Below, piece by piece: positions 1-10,182 of a stretch of 58,628 nt of DNA (position 1 is its first letter; the number at the start of each line of letters is the position of its first letter). A model generated the notes under the pieces. The model ran no database searches. It had not been told where the DNA came from and worked only from the letters and a program-made list of their open reading frames with translations. This stretch comes from Sedimenticola sp. (GTDB lineage Bacteria; Pseudomonadota; Gammaproteobacteria; Chromatiales; Chromatiaceae), in NCBI GenBank assembly GCA_026992075.1, contig JALXAM010000028.1, positions 92,289-150,916 of the forward strand. Direction: 5' to 3'. The translations under genes were made by a program, and so were the position numbers.

Positions 1-71
1 TGTCGCCCATCCCGGTGTTCGACGACCTGCTCGAAGTGGCCCGATATCTCACCGAACCGAAGGAAAGATGA
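1..71 (+). CDS. gmhB: D-glycero-beta-D-manno-heptose-1,7-bisphosphate 7-phosphatase, C-terminal end (partial)
   Basis: Only the last 22 codons are present, read from base 3 to the TGA at 69-71. The tail contains PVFDDLLEVARYL, which resembles the C-terminus of the HAD-family heptose bisphosphate phosphatase GmhB. That enzyme acts in the ADP-heptose pathway for LPS inner core. The stop overlaps the plsC ATG by four bases (ATGA), so the two genes are probably translationally coupled. A gmhB-plsC pair is common in gammaproteobacteria, and this context carries much of the call because so little protein is visible. Confidence 0.6.
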   Translation, partial: SPIPVFDDLLEVARYLTEPKER

Positions 72-793
72 TCCTTTTTCGTTCCGCGCTCTATTTTCTT
101 GCCCTCACCCTCACCATCCTGGTCTTCGGGCTGGCCATCTCCACCGTCGGCCTGCTCCTTCCCCTCTCCGTCCGGGACCGGATGGGCAACGCCTGGGGGC
201 GAACCAATCTCTACCTGATGAAGTGGATCATCGGATTGGATTACCGCATTCGGGGTGCAGACAACCTACCCCGGTCGGCAGCCATCGTGATGAGCAAGCA
301 CCAGTCGGCCTGGGAGACCATCGCCCTGCGGGGGATCCTGAAACCGGAACAATCCTGGGTACTGAAAAGGGAACTGATGTGGATCCCCGTTTTCGGCTGG
401 GCGCTGGCCGCGGTGCCCAACATTGCCATCAACCGCAAGGCGGGACGCAGGGCGGCCCGCCTCATCATCGAGAAGGGTACCGCGCTGCTGCAGCAGGGAC
501 GGGTGGTCATCATCTTCCCGGAAGGAACCCGAACCAGGCCAGGGGAACGTCACCGATACGGCATGGGCGGTGGCCTGCTGGCGGAGAATTCCGGCTTTCC
601 GGTGATTCCCATCGCACACAACGCAGGGGTCTACTGGCCCAGGCGGAGTTTTCTCAAATACCCGGGCACCATCGAAGTGGTGGTTGGGGAACCCATCGAC
701 GTTCAGGGAAAAAAGGCTTCCGAAATCACCCGGGAGGTGGAGGCCTGGATCGAGTCGAAAATGGAGGAATTGCCCCTCACACGGGAAAAATAA
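68..793 (+). CDS. plsC: 1-acyl-sn-glycerol-3-phosphate acyltransferase (PlsC family)
   Basis: This 241-residue membrane acyltransferase should convert lysophosphatidic acid to phosphatidic acid at the inner membrane. A hydrophobic N-terminal segment (about residues 5-32) is followed by the acyltransferase domain. The catalytic block is SKHQSAWET, an HX4E form of the usual HX4D motif, and the substrate-binding block is FPEGTRTRPGE. The start at 68 overlaps the gmhB stop. The gene converges on gyrB, with only 42 bp between the stop codons. That gap contains a perfect DnaA-box sequence (TTATCCACA, 801-809). Confidence 0.9.
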   Translation: MILFRSALYFLALTLTILVFGLAISTVGLLLPLSVRDRMGNAWGRTNLYLMKWIIGLDYRIRGADNLPRSAAIVMSKHQSAWETIALRGILKPEQSWVLKRELMWIPVFGWALAAVPNIAINRKAGRRAARLIIEKGTALLQQGRVVIIFPEGTRTRPGERHRYGMGGGLLAENSGFPVIPIAHNAGVYWPRRSFLKYPGTIEVVVGEPIDVQGKKASEITREVEAWIESKMEELPLTREK

Positions 794-800
794 TCACAAG

Positions 801-809
801 TTATCCACA
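801..809 (+). promoter_or_regulatory. isolated DnaA box (TTATCCACA)
   Basis: A perfect consensus DnaA 9-mer lies in the short AT-rich gap between plsC and gyrB, about 5 kb from the candidate origin. It may be fortuitous, or an accessory DnaA site. Confidence 0.4.
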
Positions 810-835
810 GGATAGGATATTATTCAAGTTATTAC

Positions 836-3552
<2,717 letters not shown>

Positions 3553-4632
3553 CTACGCGGCCGGTCCAGATTCCCTGATCCAGCCATGTTCCACGTGGAA
3601 CACCTTGTCAAAACGACTTTCCAGTTTACCGGCCTCCAAAGCCGTAACCAGTACCTGTATTCCTTTTTCCTCTACCCAGTCCAACACAGCAACAGTTCTT
3701 CGCTCGTCCAGTTCTGCCGCCAAATCATCCAGGAGAAGCACGGGGGGCTCTTCGGTTTTTTCCAGGTAGGACTGAAGCAACCCCATTATCAGGGCATACA
3801 CCAATAGCTTTTGCTGCCCCCGAGAAAGGATTCGTGATGCAGGCCCTTCCGGGGTCAGGACCTGAAGTTCCGCTCGATGGGGCCCAACGCTGGTGTAACC
3901 TCTGTGAAGATCTCGTTCCATTTGTTGTTCGATCGCCCACCGCAGCGAACCCCTTTCGTCTTTCCAGCCGGGCCTGTAATGGAGCTCTACCTGAAAGTTT
4001 GCTTGGAAATGTTTCAGCATCTCCTGCACAAATCCCGATAACTGCGCCAGAAAGTCTACCCGGCGCTGGGTAATGCTCTCGCCCGCATTTCCCAGCAAGT
4101 CCGAGAAAGATTCCGCCAATTTGTAATCCCCCTGCTTCAGGGCCGCATTGCGTTGTCGGAGCGCCCGAGCATAATCACTCAGCAGGGAGTGATAACGAGG
4201 TTCCACGTGGAACAATCCCAGATCCAGGAATTGCCTGCGCAGTTCCGGTCCTCTCTCCACCAGGTCATGAGATGGAGCCCCGATGAAAAAAACGGGTAAT
4301 CTTCTTACCAACTCGGAGCGTCGTTTGATCTCCCGACCGTCACTCCTGGCAAATAATTTGTGTTTCTCCCTCCTTACTCCCAAAGTGGATCGGCTTCCTC
4401 TTTCACTCTCAAGTCGGCCAATCACCTGAGCCGCTTCCGAGCCTTTCTGGATCAAGGGGCCAGCATCGATATGGCGAAAGCTGCGACCATGCCCCAACAG
4501 GTATACCGCTTCCAGCAAAGTGGTTTTTCCGGCACCATTGTTTCCAATGAACAGATTCAATCCCGAAGACAGGTGGACATTGGCCCGCCGGATGGCGCGC
4601 AGGGTTTCTATCTGCAGGTGTCGAATGATCAC
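3553..4632 (-). CDS. recF: DNA replication and repair protein RecF
   Basis: This is a 359-residue SMC-like ATPase that loads RecA at single-strand gaps. The Walker A motif GNNGAGKTT is near residues 30-38. The ABC-type signature region SRGQQKLLVYAL and the Walker B-like VLLLDDLAAELDE are near the C-terminus. Length and order are normal for RecF. The start MIIRHLQIETLRAI is 244 bp downstream of dnaN, a gap that holds a terminator-like hairpin and a repeat. recF may therefore be partly uncoupled from dnaN. Confidence 0.95.
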   Translation of the reverse strand: MIIRHLQIETLRAIRRANVHLSSGLNLFIGNNGAGKTTLLEAVYLLGHGRSFRHIDAGPLIQKGSEAAQVIGRLESERGSRSTLGVRREKHKLFARSDGREIKRRSELVRRLPVFFIGAPSHDLVERGPELRRQFLDLGLFHVEPRYHSLLSDYARALRQRNAALKQGDYKLAESFSDLLGNAGESITQRRVDFLAQLSGFVQEMLKHFQANFQVELHYRPGWKDERGSLRWAIEQQMERDLHRGYTSVGPHRAELQVLTPEGPASRILSRGQQKLLVYALIMGLLQSYLEKTEEPPVLLLDDLAAELDERRTVAVLDWVEEKGIQVLVTALEAGKLESRFDKVFHVEHGWIRESGPAA

Positions 4633-4660
4633 GAGCCAGGTTTCTGCTCTTTCATCATAA

Positions 4661-4680
4661 AAGGGGCGTTTCCGCCCCTT
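4661..4680 (-). terminator. hairpin between dnaN and recF
   Basis: AAGGGGCG and CGCCCCTT form a perfect 8-bp stem with a TTTC loop. On the minus strand the stem is followed by TTTTAT, giving a weak intrinsic terminator or attenuator after dnaN and about 30 nt before the recF start. Confidence 0.55.
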
Positions 4681-4707
4681 TCATTCATTTTTTCTGCTTG
4701 GGGATCC

Positions 4708-4843
4708 TCTGATCTAATCCCGGACGAAACAGATTGTACTCCTCTGGCTCGAGTACAAGGCGAAGTTCGCAGCCAATAGCGAGACTTCAACGCGGTAATC
4801 GGGCCGGAGGGGGACAAGATGCAAGTTCATGGATTAGATCAGA
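4708..4843 (-). repeat. MITE-like repeat C, copy 1
   Basis: This 136-bp element is bounded by a perfect inverted repeat: TCTGATCTAATCC at 4708-4720 and GGATTAGATCAGA at 4831-4843. Its reverse complement aligns along nearly its whole length with 47922-48064. The shared blocks include CTTGTCCCCCTCCGGCCCGA, GGCTGCGAA and TTCGCCTTGT. No transposase or convincing ORF lies inside. It sits between recF and dnaN. Confidence 0.8.
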
Positions 4844-4876
4844 AGATTCTTGGATCAGAAAAGGGTTCAGAAGCGG

Positions 4877-5989
4877 CTAAATCCGCATGGGCATGACCAC
4901 GTACTGGCAGCCATCCTGATTTTCGGAAGTGATGACACAGCTGGAAGCGGGATCGATGAGCCCGAAACGAACCCTTTCTTCCTCCAGCACCCCGAGTACG
5001 TCCAGGAGGTACCCCACATTGAATCCGACCATCATTTCCTCCCCAACGTAATCCACTTCAAGCTCCTCTTCCGCCTCTTCGTGCTCGGGATTGTGCGCAA
5101 GAAGGTTGAGCAGCCCGGGAGAGACTTGAAAACGAACGCCACGGAATTTTTCATTGGAGAGAATGGCCGTTCGCATCAGTGCATGCCGGAGTGGTTCCCG
5201 GTCGGCGACCAGTTGCTTCACATTGTCGCTCCCCGGTATGACCTTGGCGTAATCCGGGTAGCGCCCATCGATGAGCTTGGTGGCGAAACTCCCCCCCGGG
5301 AAGATCACTTTCAGAAAACCACTGCTGAACTGGAGTTCCACTGGGGGAGCATCCTTCCTCGAATCCAGAATCCGATTCAACTCCAAAACGGCCTTTCGAG
5401 GCACGATAGCCTGGATGCCGACCTCCTGGTCCTCCTCCAGGGGTACATCGCACAACGCAAGGCGATGCCCGTCTGTGGCCACTGTTCTCAATCTACCGGG
5501 CCGGGTTTCGAAGAACATACCGTTCAGGTAATAACGGACATCCTGCTGGGCCATGGCAAACGAAGTTTTTTCCAGAAGCCGCTTGAGGAGGTGCTGGGGA
5601 ATGTTCACTTGGTGAGTCGCCGCTGCGACCTCCATGGCAGGGTAGTCACCGGCAGGCAAGGTACTCAGCCGGTAACGGCCACGACCGGAACGGAGGACAG
5701 CCTTCTCCCCATCCACTTCCAAAGCGATGCTGGCTCCATCTTCCAGCGCCTTGCAGATGTCGATGATTTTTCTGGCCGGCAAAGTGAAGTCCCCGTCTTC
5801 GGAGGCTTCCACCGCCAATTGGGTTTTGACTTCCAGTTCCAGGTCGGTGGCAACCATGGTCATGTTGCCGTTTTTTACCTGGAACAACAGGTTGGCCAGG
5901 ATGGGAAGGGTCTGTCGGCGTTCGACAATGGTTCCCACCTGCAGCAGTGCCGGTAACAATTCTTCCTTCTTGGTGGTCAGTTTCATCAT
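4877..5989 (-). CDS. dnaN: DNA polymerase III beta subunit (sliding clamp)
   Basis: This is a 370-residue clamp of three repeated subdomains that encircles DNA and tethers polymerase III. It has the normal length and ends with the typical YVVMPMRI tail. It begins with two Met codons in a row (5989 and 5986, MMKLTTKKEELL), so the start is uncertain by one residue. The gene lies downstream of dnaA across a 227-bp gap that is the best oriC candidate here. Confidence 0.97.
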   Translation of the reverse strand: MMKLTTKKEELLPALLQVGTIVERRQTLPILANLLFQVKNGNMTMVATDLELEVKTQLAVEASEDGDFTLPARKIIDICKALEDGASIALEVDGEKAVLRSGRGRYRLSTLPAGDYPAMEVAAATHQVNIPQHLLKRLLEKTSFAMAQQDVRYYLNGMFFETRPGRLRTVATDGHRLALCDVPLEEDQEVGIQAIVPRKAVLELNRILDSRKDAPPVELQFSSGFLKVIFPGGSFATKLIDGRYPDYAKVIPGSDNVKQLVADREPLRHALMRTAILSNEKFRGVRFQVSPGLLNLLAHNPEHEEAEEELEVDYVGEEMMVGFNVGYLLDVLGVLEEERVRFGLIDPASSCVITSENQDGCQYVVMPMRI

Positions 5990-6216
5990 GGTGTTGCCCG
6001 GGATTACAAAACCTAAAGAATGTTTTAAAAAACCTAATTGTTGTTATTAAGCAGGACCAGGAGCCTGAGTAAAAAGAAAAAAGTCTGTGGTTTCCGCCAC
6101 TTGCCTCCTATTATCTGCTGTAGAGTTGCCCCGGAAACCCGGTGACATGCTGTGTAACGACTGTGAATAACCAGCTTTGGCCGCAGACAGGAAAATGGAT
6201 AACAGCTTTTCCACAG
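5990..6216. other. candidate origin of replication (oriC) between dnaA and dnaN
   Basis: DnaA-box-like 9-mers cluster next to dnaA: TTATTCACA (minus strand, 6162-6170), CGTTACACA (minus, 6151-6159), a TTATCCATT variant (minus, 6194-6202) and TTTTCCACA (plus, 6207-6215). An AT-rich stretch at 6006-6050 could be an unwinding element. Placement between dnaA and dnaN is known in several gammaproteobacteria. Further perfect boxes lie at 7722-7730 and 801-809. A GC-skew plot or marker-frequency data would be needed to fix the origin. Confidence 0.6.
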
Positions 6217-7578
6217 TCAGTGGCTCAGGGTTCTCAACAGGTTTTTGTAGTCTTCCGCGATGCGGCTGTCAGTCTCTTTCAGCTCCTGAATCTTGCGCGT
6301 GGCGTAGAGCACCGTCGTATGATCCTTCCCGCCGAAGGCCTGGCCAATCTCCGGTAGGCTGTGGTTGGTAAGTTCCTTCGCAAGAGTCATGGCAATCTGG
6401 CGGGGCCGCGCGATGGTCCGGCTCCGGTTCTTGGAAAGCATGTCGGAGCTGCGGATCTTGTAGTACTCGGCCACCACCTTCTGTATGTTCTCGATGGTGA
6501 TCTGCTTGTCCTGGGCGGCGATGAGATCGCGCAGGGCATCCTTGGCAAAGTCCAACGTGATGGGCCGGCCAGTGAACTGGGCGTTGGCCACCACCCGCCG
6601 CAAGGCGCCCTCCAGTTCGCGGATGTTGGAACGCACCCGCTGGCCGATGAAGAAGGCCACCTCGCTGGGTAGCTCCACGCCAAAGAGCTTTTGCGCCTTG
6701 TTCATCAGGATGGCAACCCGTGTCTCCAGGTCCGGTGGCTCGATGGCCACGGTAAGCCCCCAGCCGAAGCGTGACTTGAGTCGGTCCTCCAGTCCGTCCA
6801 CCTCCTTGGGGAAGCGGTCGCTGGTGAGAATGATCTGTTGCTGGGATTCGAACAGAGCGTTGAAGGTGTGGAAGAACTCCTCTTGGGAGCGCTCCTTGCC
6901 GGCAAAGAACTGGACGTCGTCGATGAGCAGGGCGTTCACCGAGCGCATGCGCTGCTTGAAGGCGTCGATGGCGTTGTGCTGCAGCGCCTTCACCATCTCG
7001 GTGACGAATCCCTCGGAATGGAGATAGAGCACCCGATAGTCGGGCCGGTGCTCATGGATCAGGTTGCCGATGGCGTGCAGCAGATGGGTTTTTCCCAATC
7101 CGGTGCCGCCATAGATGAAGAGCGGGTTGTAGGCCTTTCCTGGCGCCTCGCCGATCTGAATGCCGGCCGCACGGGCCAGTTGGTTGGACTTTCCTTCCAC
7201 ATAATTGTCGAAGGTGAAGCTCCGGTTGATGTTGAGAAGTAAGTCTTCACTACCGGTGTTTTCCCCTGTATCTCTTGAATAAGAGGTGCCGACTGCTTTT
7301 TTTGGAGAAGCACTGACCGTGCTCCGTGCTTTTTTCAAAGAGCCGATCTCGAGGTCGACCTTCAGGTTGCTGTCCGGGTCGTATTCCTTCAGAAACCGCT
7401 GGATATCGGCAAGGTAGTGCTTGCGCACCCAGTCCTGCACAAACGCATTGGGCGCCAACAAGCGCAGTTTTCCGGGGGCCTGCTCTTCGGGGCACTGAAT
7501 CGGCCGGATCCAGGTGTTGAACTGCTGTTCCGGCAGTTCGCTTTCAAGCCGCGCAAGGCAATATTTCCAGTGGTCCAT
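6217..7578 (-). CDS. dnaA: chromosomal replication initiator protein DnaA
   Basis: This is a 453-residue AAA+ initiator. Domain I starts at [12 protein letters not shown] and is followed by a variable, low-complexity domain II (about residues 80-115). The AAA+ core has Walker [12 protein letters not shown] and Walker [10 protein letters not shown]. The C-terminal helix-turn-helix contains the box-recognition signature [12 protein letters not shown]. Unlike in most gammaproteobacteria, rpmH-rnpA does not precede it. The divergent neighbour is ttcA. Confidence 0.98.
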   Translation of the reverse strand: MDHWKYCLARLESELPEQQFNTWIRPIQCPEEQAPGKLRLLAPNAFVQDWVRKHYLADIQRFLKEYDPDSNLKVDLEIGSLKKARSTVSASPKKAVGTSYSRDTGENTGSEDLLLNINRSFTFDNYVEGKSNQLARAAGIQIGEAPGKAYNPLFIYGGTGLGKTHLLHAIGNLIHEHRPDYRVLYLHSEGFVTEMVKALQHNAIDAFKQRMRSVNALLIDDVQFFAGKERSQEEFFHTFNALFESQQQIILTSDRFPKEVDGLEDRLKSRFGWGLTVAIEPPDLETRVAILMNKAQKLFGVELPSEVAFFIGQRVRSNIRELEGALRRVVANAQFTGRPITLDFAKDALRDLIAAQDKQITIENIQKVVAEYYKIRSSDMLSKNRSRTIARPRQIAMTLAKELTNHSLPEIGQAFGGKDHTTVLYATRKIQELKETDSRIAEDYKNLLRTLSH

Positions 7579-7829
7579 TGATCGTCGTGGTGTGCAGGCG
7601 CGTCGTTTTACAACATTATGATTTATTGGGCCTTTTTTGACCCCTTATTGGTTCGGGTATCGGTTGCGGACCCGTCCTGGTGCCTGGGGAGGAAATCAAA
7701 GTGTACTCCTCCCCAGGGAAGTTATCCACAGCAAAATCGGACTGCCCCAGGCCAGTCGCAGCATTCCGGAACCGGGTCCGGAAAGGGTTAGAATCGATAC
7801 CTGTTTTTTGATCCAGATTTCTCTACCGG
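7579..7829. promoter_or_regulatory. dnaA-ttcA divergent intergenic region with a DnaA box
   Basis: These 251 bp separate the divergent dnaA and ttcA genes and should hold both promoters. A perfect DnaA box TTATCCACA lies at 7722-7730, a good candidate for dnaA autoregulation or an origin sub-region. An AT-rich patch lies at 7607-7640. No RNA gene or ORF is apparent. Confidence 0.5.
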
Positions 7830-8573
7830 ATGACTTACCGCTGTCAGAAACCGCCCAAGGCTCTCATGCGGAAGGTGGGTCGTGCCATCGCCGATTTCGA
7901 CATGATTCGTGAAGGGGATCGGTTGCTGTTGGGGGTCTCTGGCGGCAAAGACTCTCTGAGCCTGCTACAGATCCTCTGCCACCTGCAACGCTACGCACCG
8001 GTTCGGTTCGATTTGGCGGTGCTCACGGTGGACCCGGAGATCGAAGGGTTCGATCCTGCTCCACTGAAAGATTACTACCGGGATCTGGGCGTGACCCATT
8101 TCTTCGAACGCCAGCCTATTGCGGAGCAGGCGAAATCGCACATGAGCGGGGATTCCTTCTGTGCCTATTGTGCGCGCATGAAACGGGGCATCATGTACAA
8201 CATCTGTCGCCGGGAGGAGTACAACGTACTGGTGCTGGCCCAGCACCTGGACGACCTGGCCGAGAGCCTGCTCATGTCCATGTTCCACGGAGGCCAGCTG
8301 CGCACCATGAAGGCTCACTATCTCAACGACGCCGGCGACATCCGCATCATCCGGCCGCTGGTCTATGTGCGCGAGCGCCAGACCGCCGCCTTCGCCGCCC
8401 GGGCCGACCTGCCGGTGGTGCCCGACTCCTGCCCCGCCTGTTTCAGTGCCCCCACCCGCCGCCAGCACATGAAGGCGCTGCTGGCGCGCGAAGAGCGGGA
8501 GAACCCCCATCTCTTCCCCAACCTGCTCCACGCCATGCGGCCCTTGATGGTGGAGGGCGATATCCCGTCCTGA
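7830..8573 (+). CDS. ttcA: TtcA-type tRNA 2-thiolation protein
   Basis: This 247-residue PP-loop ATPase of the TtcA family is predicted to thiolate C32 of tRNA using an Fe-S cluster. The PP-loop SGGKDSLSLL is near residue 40. The cluster-binding CXXC is in FCAYCARMKRG, with a third cysteine pair in DSCPACF. It is shorter than E. coli TtcA (311 residues), lacking some N- and C-terminal sequence, so a TtcA-like paralogue is possible. It is transcribed away from dnaA and followed by two R elements. Confidence 0.88.
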   Translation: MTYRCQKPPKALMRKVGRAIADFDMIREGDRLLLGVSGGKDSLSLLQILCHLQRYAPVRFDLAVLTVDPEIEGFDPAPLKDYYRDLGVTHFFERQPIAEQAKSHMSGDSFCAYCARMKRGIMYNICRREEYNVLVLAQHLDDLAESLLMSMFHGGQLRTMKAHYLNDAGDIRIIRPLVYVRERQTAAFAARADLPVVPDSCPACFSAPTRRQHMKALLAREERENPHLFPNLLHAMRPLMVEGDIPS

Positions 8574-8655
8574 TTTACATGGCGCGAGGCGTTGTCGCTC
8601 AGAAATACCCGTTGTAGCTAGGGCTTCATCCTGACAAACAGGAGCGCATTCCCGG

Positions 8656-8763
8656 GGCCGGTAGGCAACCCTTGTTGTCGGGGACGCTGTGAATACATCC
8701 ATGTAAGCTTTGCGGCAGCATCCCTGCTGCCGAAACCCCGACAACAAGGGTTGCCCACCGGCC
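8656..8763 (+). repeat. R element 1 (three-way-junction repeat)
   Basis: First of ten copies of a family of about 106 bp. Arms of 27-28 nt (8656-8683 and 8736-8763) are nearly perfect complements, starting GGCCGGT. They enclose two small hairpins: TACATCCATGTA, and CGGCAGCA-TCCC-TGCTGCCG. Read on the minus strand the loops become ACAUGGAUGU and GCAGGGAUGC, both fitting CANGGANG. The core is in forward orientation here. It lies between the convergent ttcA and secretin-like genes. Confidence 0.9.
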
Positions 8764-8825
8764 ATGCAGCGCTATCGGTTGTTTTGGGGCTTTACCGGTC
8801 CCCACATTCCACAATCCGCTTGCTG

Positions 8826-8931
8826 GCCGACGGGGTGGTTCTCGTAGCGGGACCTCGGAGGCAGGGATGCCGACGCGGAGCCTACAGGGATGTATTCACG
8901 GCGTTCCCGCTACGAGAACCGGACCGGCGGC
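8826..8931 (-). repeat. R element 2
   Basis: This is a subfamily-2 core (CGTCGGCATCCCTGCC type) in reverse orientation. The arms 8826-8852 and 8905-8931 share TTCTCGTAGCGGGA. Together with R1 and a linker containing GCAGCGCTATCGGTTGT it forms a double unit. The same double unit recurs inverted at 19975-20250. The plus strand reads the loop pattern ACAGGGAUGU. The whole 8574-9008 gap holds only these elements and a degenerate GTCGGGCTTCAGCCCGAC-like motif near 8615. Confidence 0.88.
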
Positions 8932-9008
8932 CCCGCAGCAGCGTTCGAATCGCTTACTTTTTCACACTGAAGCTCAACTCACATGGGTGTGTTGATGAAA
9001 TTGCGGTA

Positions 9009-9857
9009 TTACTGTTCCAGCAACTCCACCTTCACCTCGATGGGCTGCTGGCCGGACAGGGTGCCGGTGCTGTAGCTGGTGATGTTGGACCGGCTGCCGT
9101 CCCGTCGCTGGGCGGTGCCGCCGATGGGGATCCACTGGCCCAGCCGACCGCTGACGCGGGTGGTCATGTTCTGCACCGCGAAGGTCTGGGGCGTGCCGGT
9201 GGGCCTGGCGGCGAAAGGCGAGATCTCCAGGGTCACCCGGTCGCCGTTCACCCAGGGGGTGACATAGAAGCCGGAGGTAACGTTGCGGTAGCGCTGCTCC
9301 ACCCGGTAGCGGCCCCAGGGGTCCACCCCGGTGGAGATCACCGGCACCGACAGCCCGGACTGGATGAAGGCCGGCATCCCCTCGGTGGCGCGCACGTAGC
9401 GCTCCTCGTCGGTGGAGTAGCTGCGGCTGCGGTCACTGACGCGACCGTGCAGGCCCTCTTCCTTGCCGGGCTTGCCGATGGTCACCGAGCCCTTGTCTCC
9501 CGCCGGTATCCTGCCCTCCACCCCGATGTCACGCTGGCGGAACCGGCCTGCGCCACCCTGGCGCACGGCGATACGCAACTGCCGCGGCGCCCGGTCGAAG
9601 CGGTCGATGATCTTTTTCAGCTCCGCCAGGTTTTGCGGCGAGGTGCGGATGATGAGCTGGCCGTTCATGCCGGTCACCGTGCCGTCCTTCTCCACGAAGG
9701 GGCGCAGCAGGGGCAGCATCCGATCCACCGTCTGGTGTTTCAGGGGGATGACCTCCAGCGGATAGTCCGCCCAGGCGGCTGCGGAGAGTAACAGGGCGAA
9801 AAGAAGCGTGGCGTGTCGGGCTGAAGCCCGACCTACAAAGCCATGGGGCTTTTCCAT
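9009..9857 (-). CDS. short secretin-like exported protein
   Basis: The 282-residue protein has a signal peptide, ATLLFALLLSAAAWA, followed by a secretin N-domain-like segment (about residues 30-90: YPLEVIPLKHQTVDRMLPLL, GMNGQLIIRTSP, LAELKKIIDRFDRAPRQL). This resembles the N1/N3-type ring domains of GspD/PilQ secretins. The C-terminal part looks like a reduced secretin beta-region (GFYVTPWVNGDRVTLEISPF). It is far shorter than a channel-forming secretin and no secretion genes are adjacent. The first residues (GFVGRASARHA) are encoded by a dispersed GTCGGGCTTCAGCCCGAC repeat. Function unknown; an outer-membrane or periplasmic location is inferred. Confidence 0.7.
   Translation of the reverse strand: MEKPHGFVGRASARHATLLFALLLSAAAWADYPLEVIPLKHQTVDRMLPLLRPFVEKDGTVTGMNGQLIIRTSPQNLAELKKIIDRFDRAPRQLRIAVRQGGAGRFRQRDIGVEGRIPAGDKGSVTIGKPGKEEGLHGRVSDRSRSYSTDEERYVRATEGMPAFIQSGLSVPVISTGVDPWGRYRVEQRYRNVTSGFYVTPWVNGDRVTLEISPFAARPTGTPQTFAVQNMTTRVSGRLGQWIPIGGTAQRRDGSRSNITSYSTGTLSGQQPIEVKVELLEQ
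9815..9836 (-). repeat. GTCGGGCTTCAGCCCGAC-type repeat within a coding start
   Basis: This copy of the small palindromic repeat ends in CCTAC and lies inside the 5' end of the secretin-like gene, where it encodes part of GFVGRASARHA. Confidence 0.8.
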
Positions 9858-9951
9858 TTCAAGATCCCGGTTTGCCTTGCCTGCAACCAGTATAATGCCA
9901 ATTCAAGCCACGAGGCTGGTTTCAGCCCGGTGACTTCAACGCTTTCGGGGC

Positions 9952-10057
9952 GCCGCCGTCCCGGCATTTGTAGCGGGGACGCCGTGAATACATCCCTGTA
10001 GGCTCTGCGGCAGCATCCCTGCTGCCAAAGCCCCGCTATAAACACCGGAACGTCGGC
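9952..10057 (+). repeat. R element 3
   Basis: The arms 9952-9978 and 10031-10057 begin GCCGCCGTCCCGG and GCCGACGTTCCGG (right arm reverse-complemented), with several compensating or mismatched positions. The core is forward, with hairpins TACATCCCTGTA and CGGCAGCATCCCTGCTGCC. It lies in the 325-bp gap between the divergent secretin-like gene and the large dehydrogenase, so it could fall in either leader. Confidence 0.88.
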
Positions 10058-10182
10058 TTTCAGGCGGATAGGACGTCTTCAGACGAGTCGAGATAATCCA
10101 GTAACCATGCGCATTTTCCCACCAGCCAGGAAAACACACCTTGGGCGGGAAAGCGTCCAATGACACTTCCAGCCGATCTTTC

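Noticed and set aside
8656-8931. Integron attC array or CRISPR
   Set aside because: The copies are kilobases apart in both orientations, lack the attC R-box GTTRRRY, and lack regular spacers; no integrase or cas gene is present.
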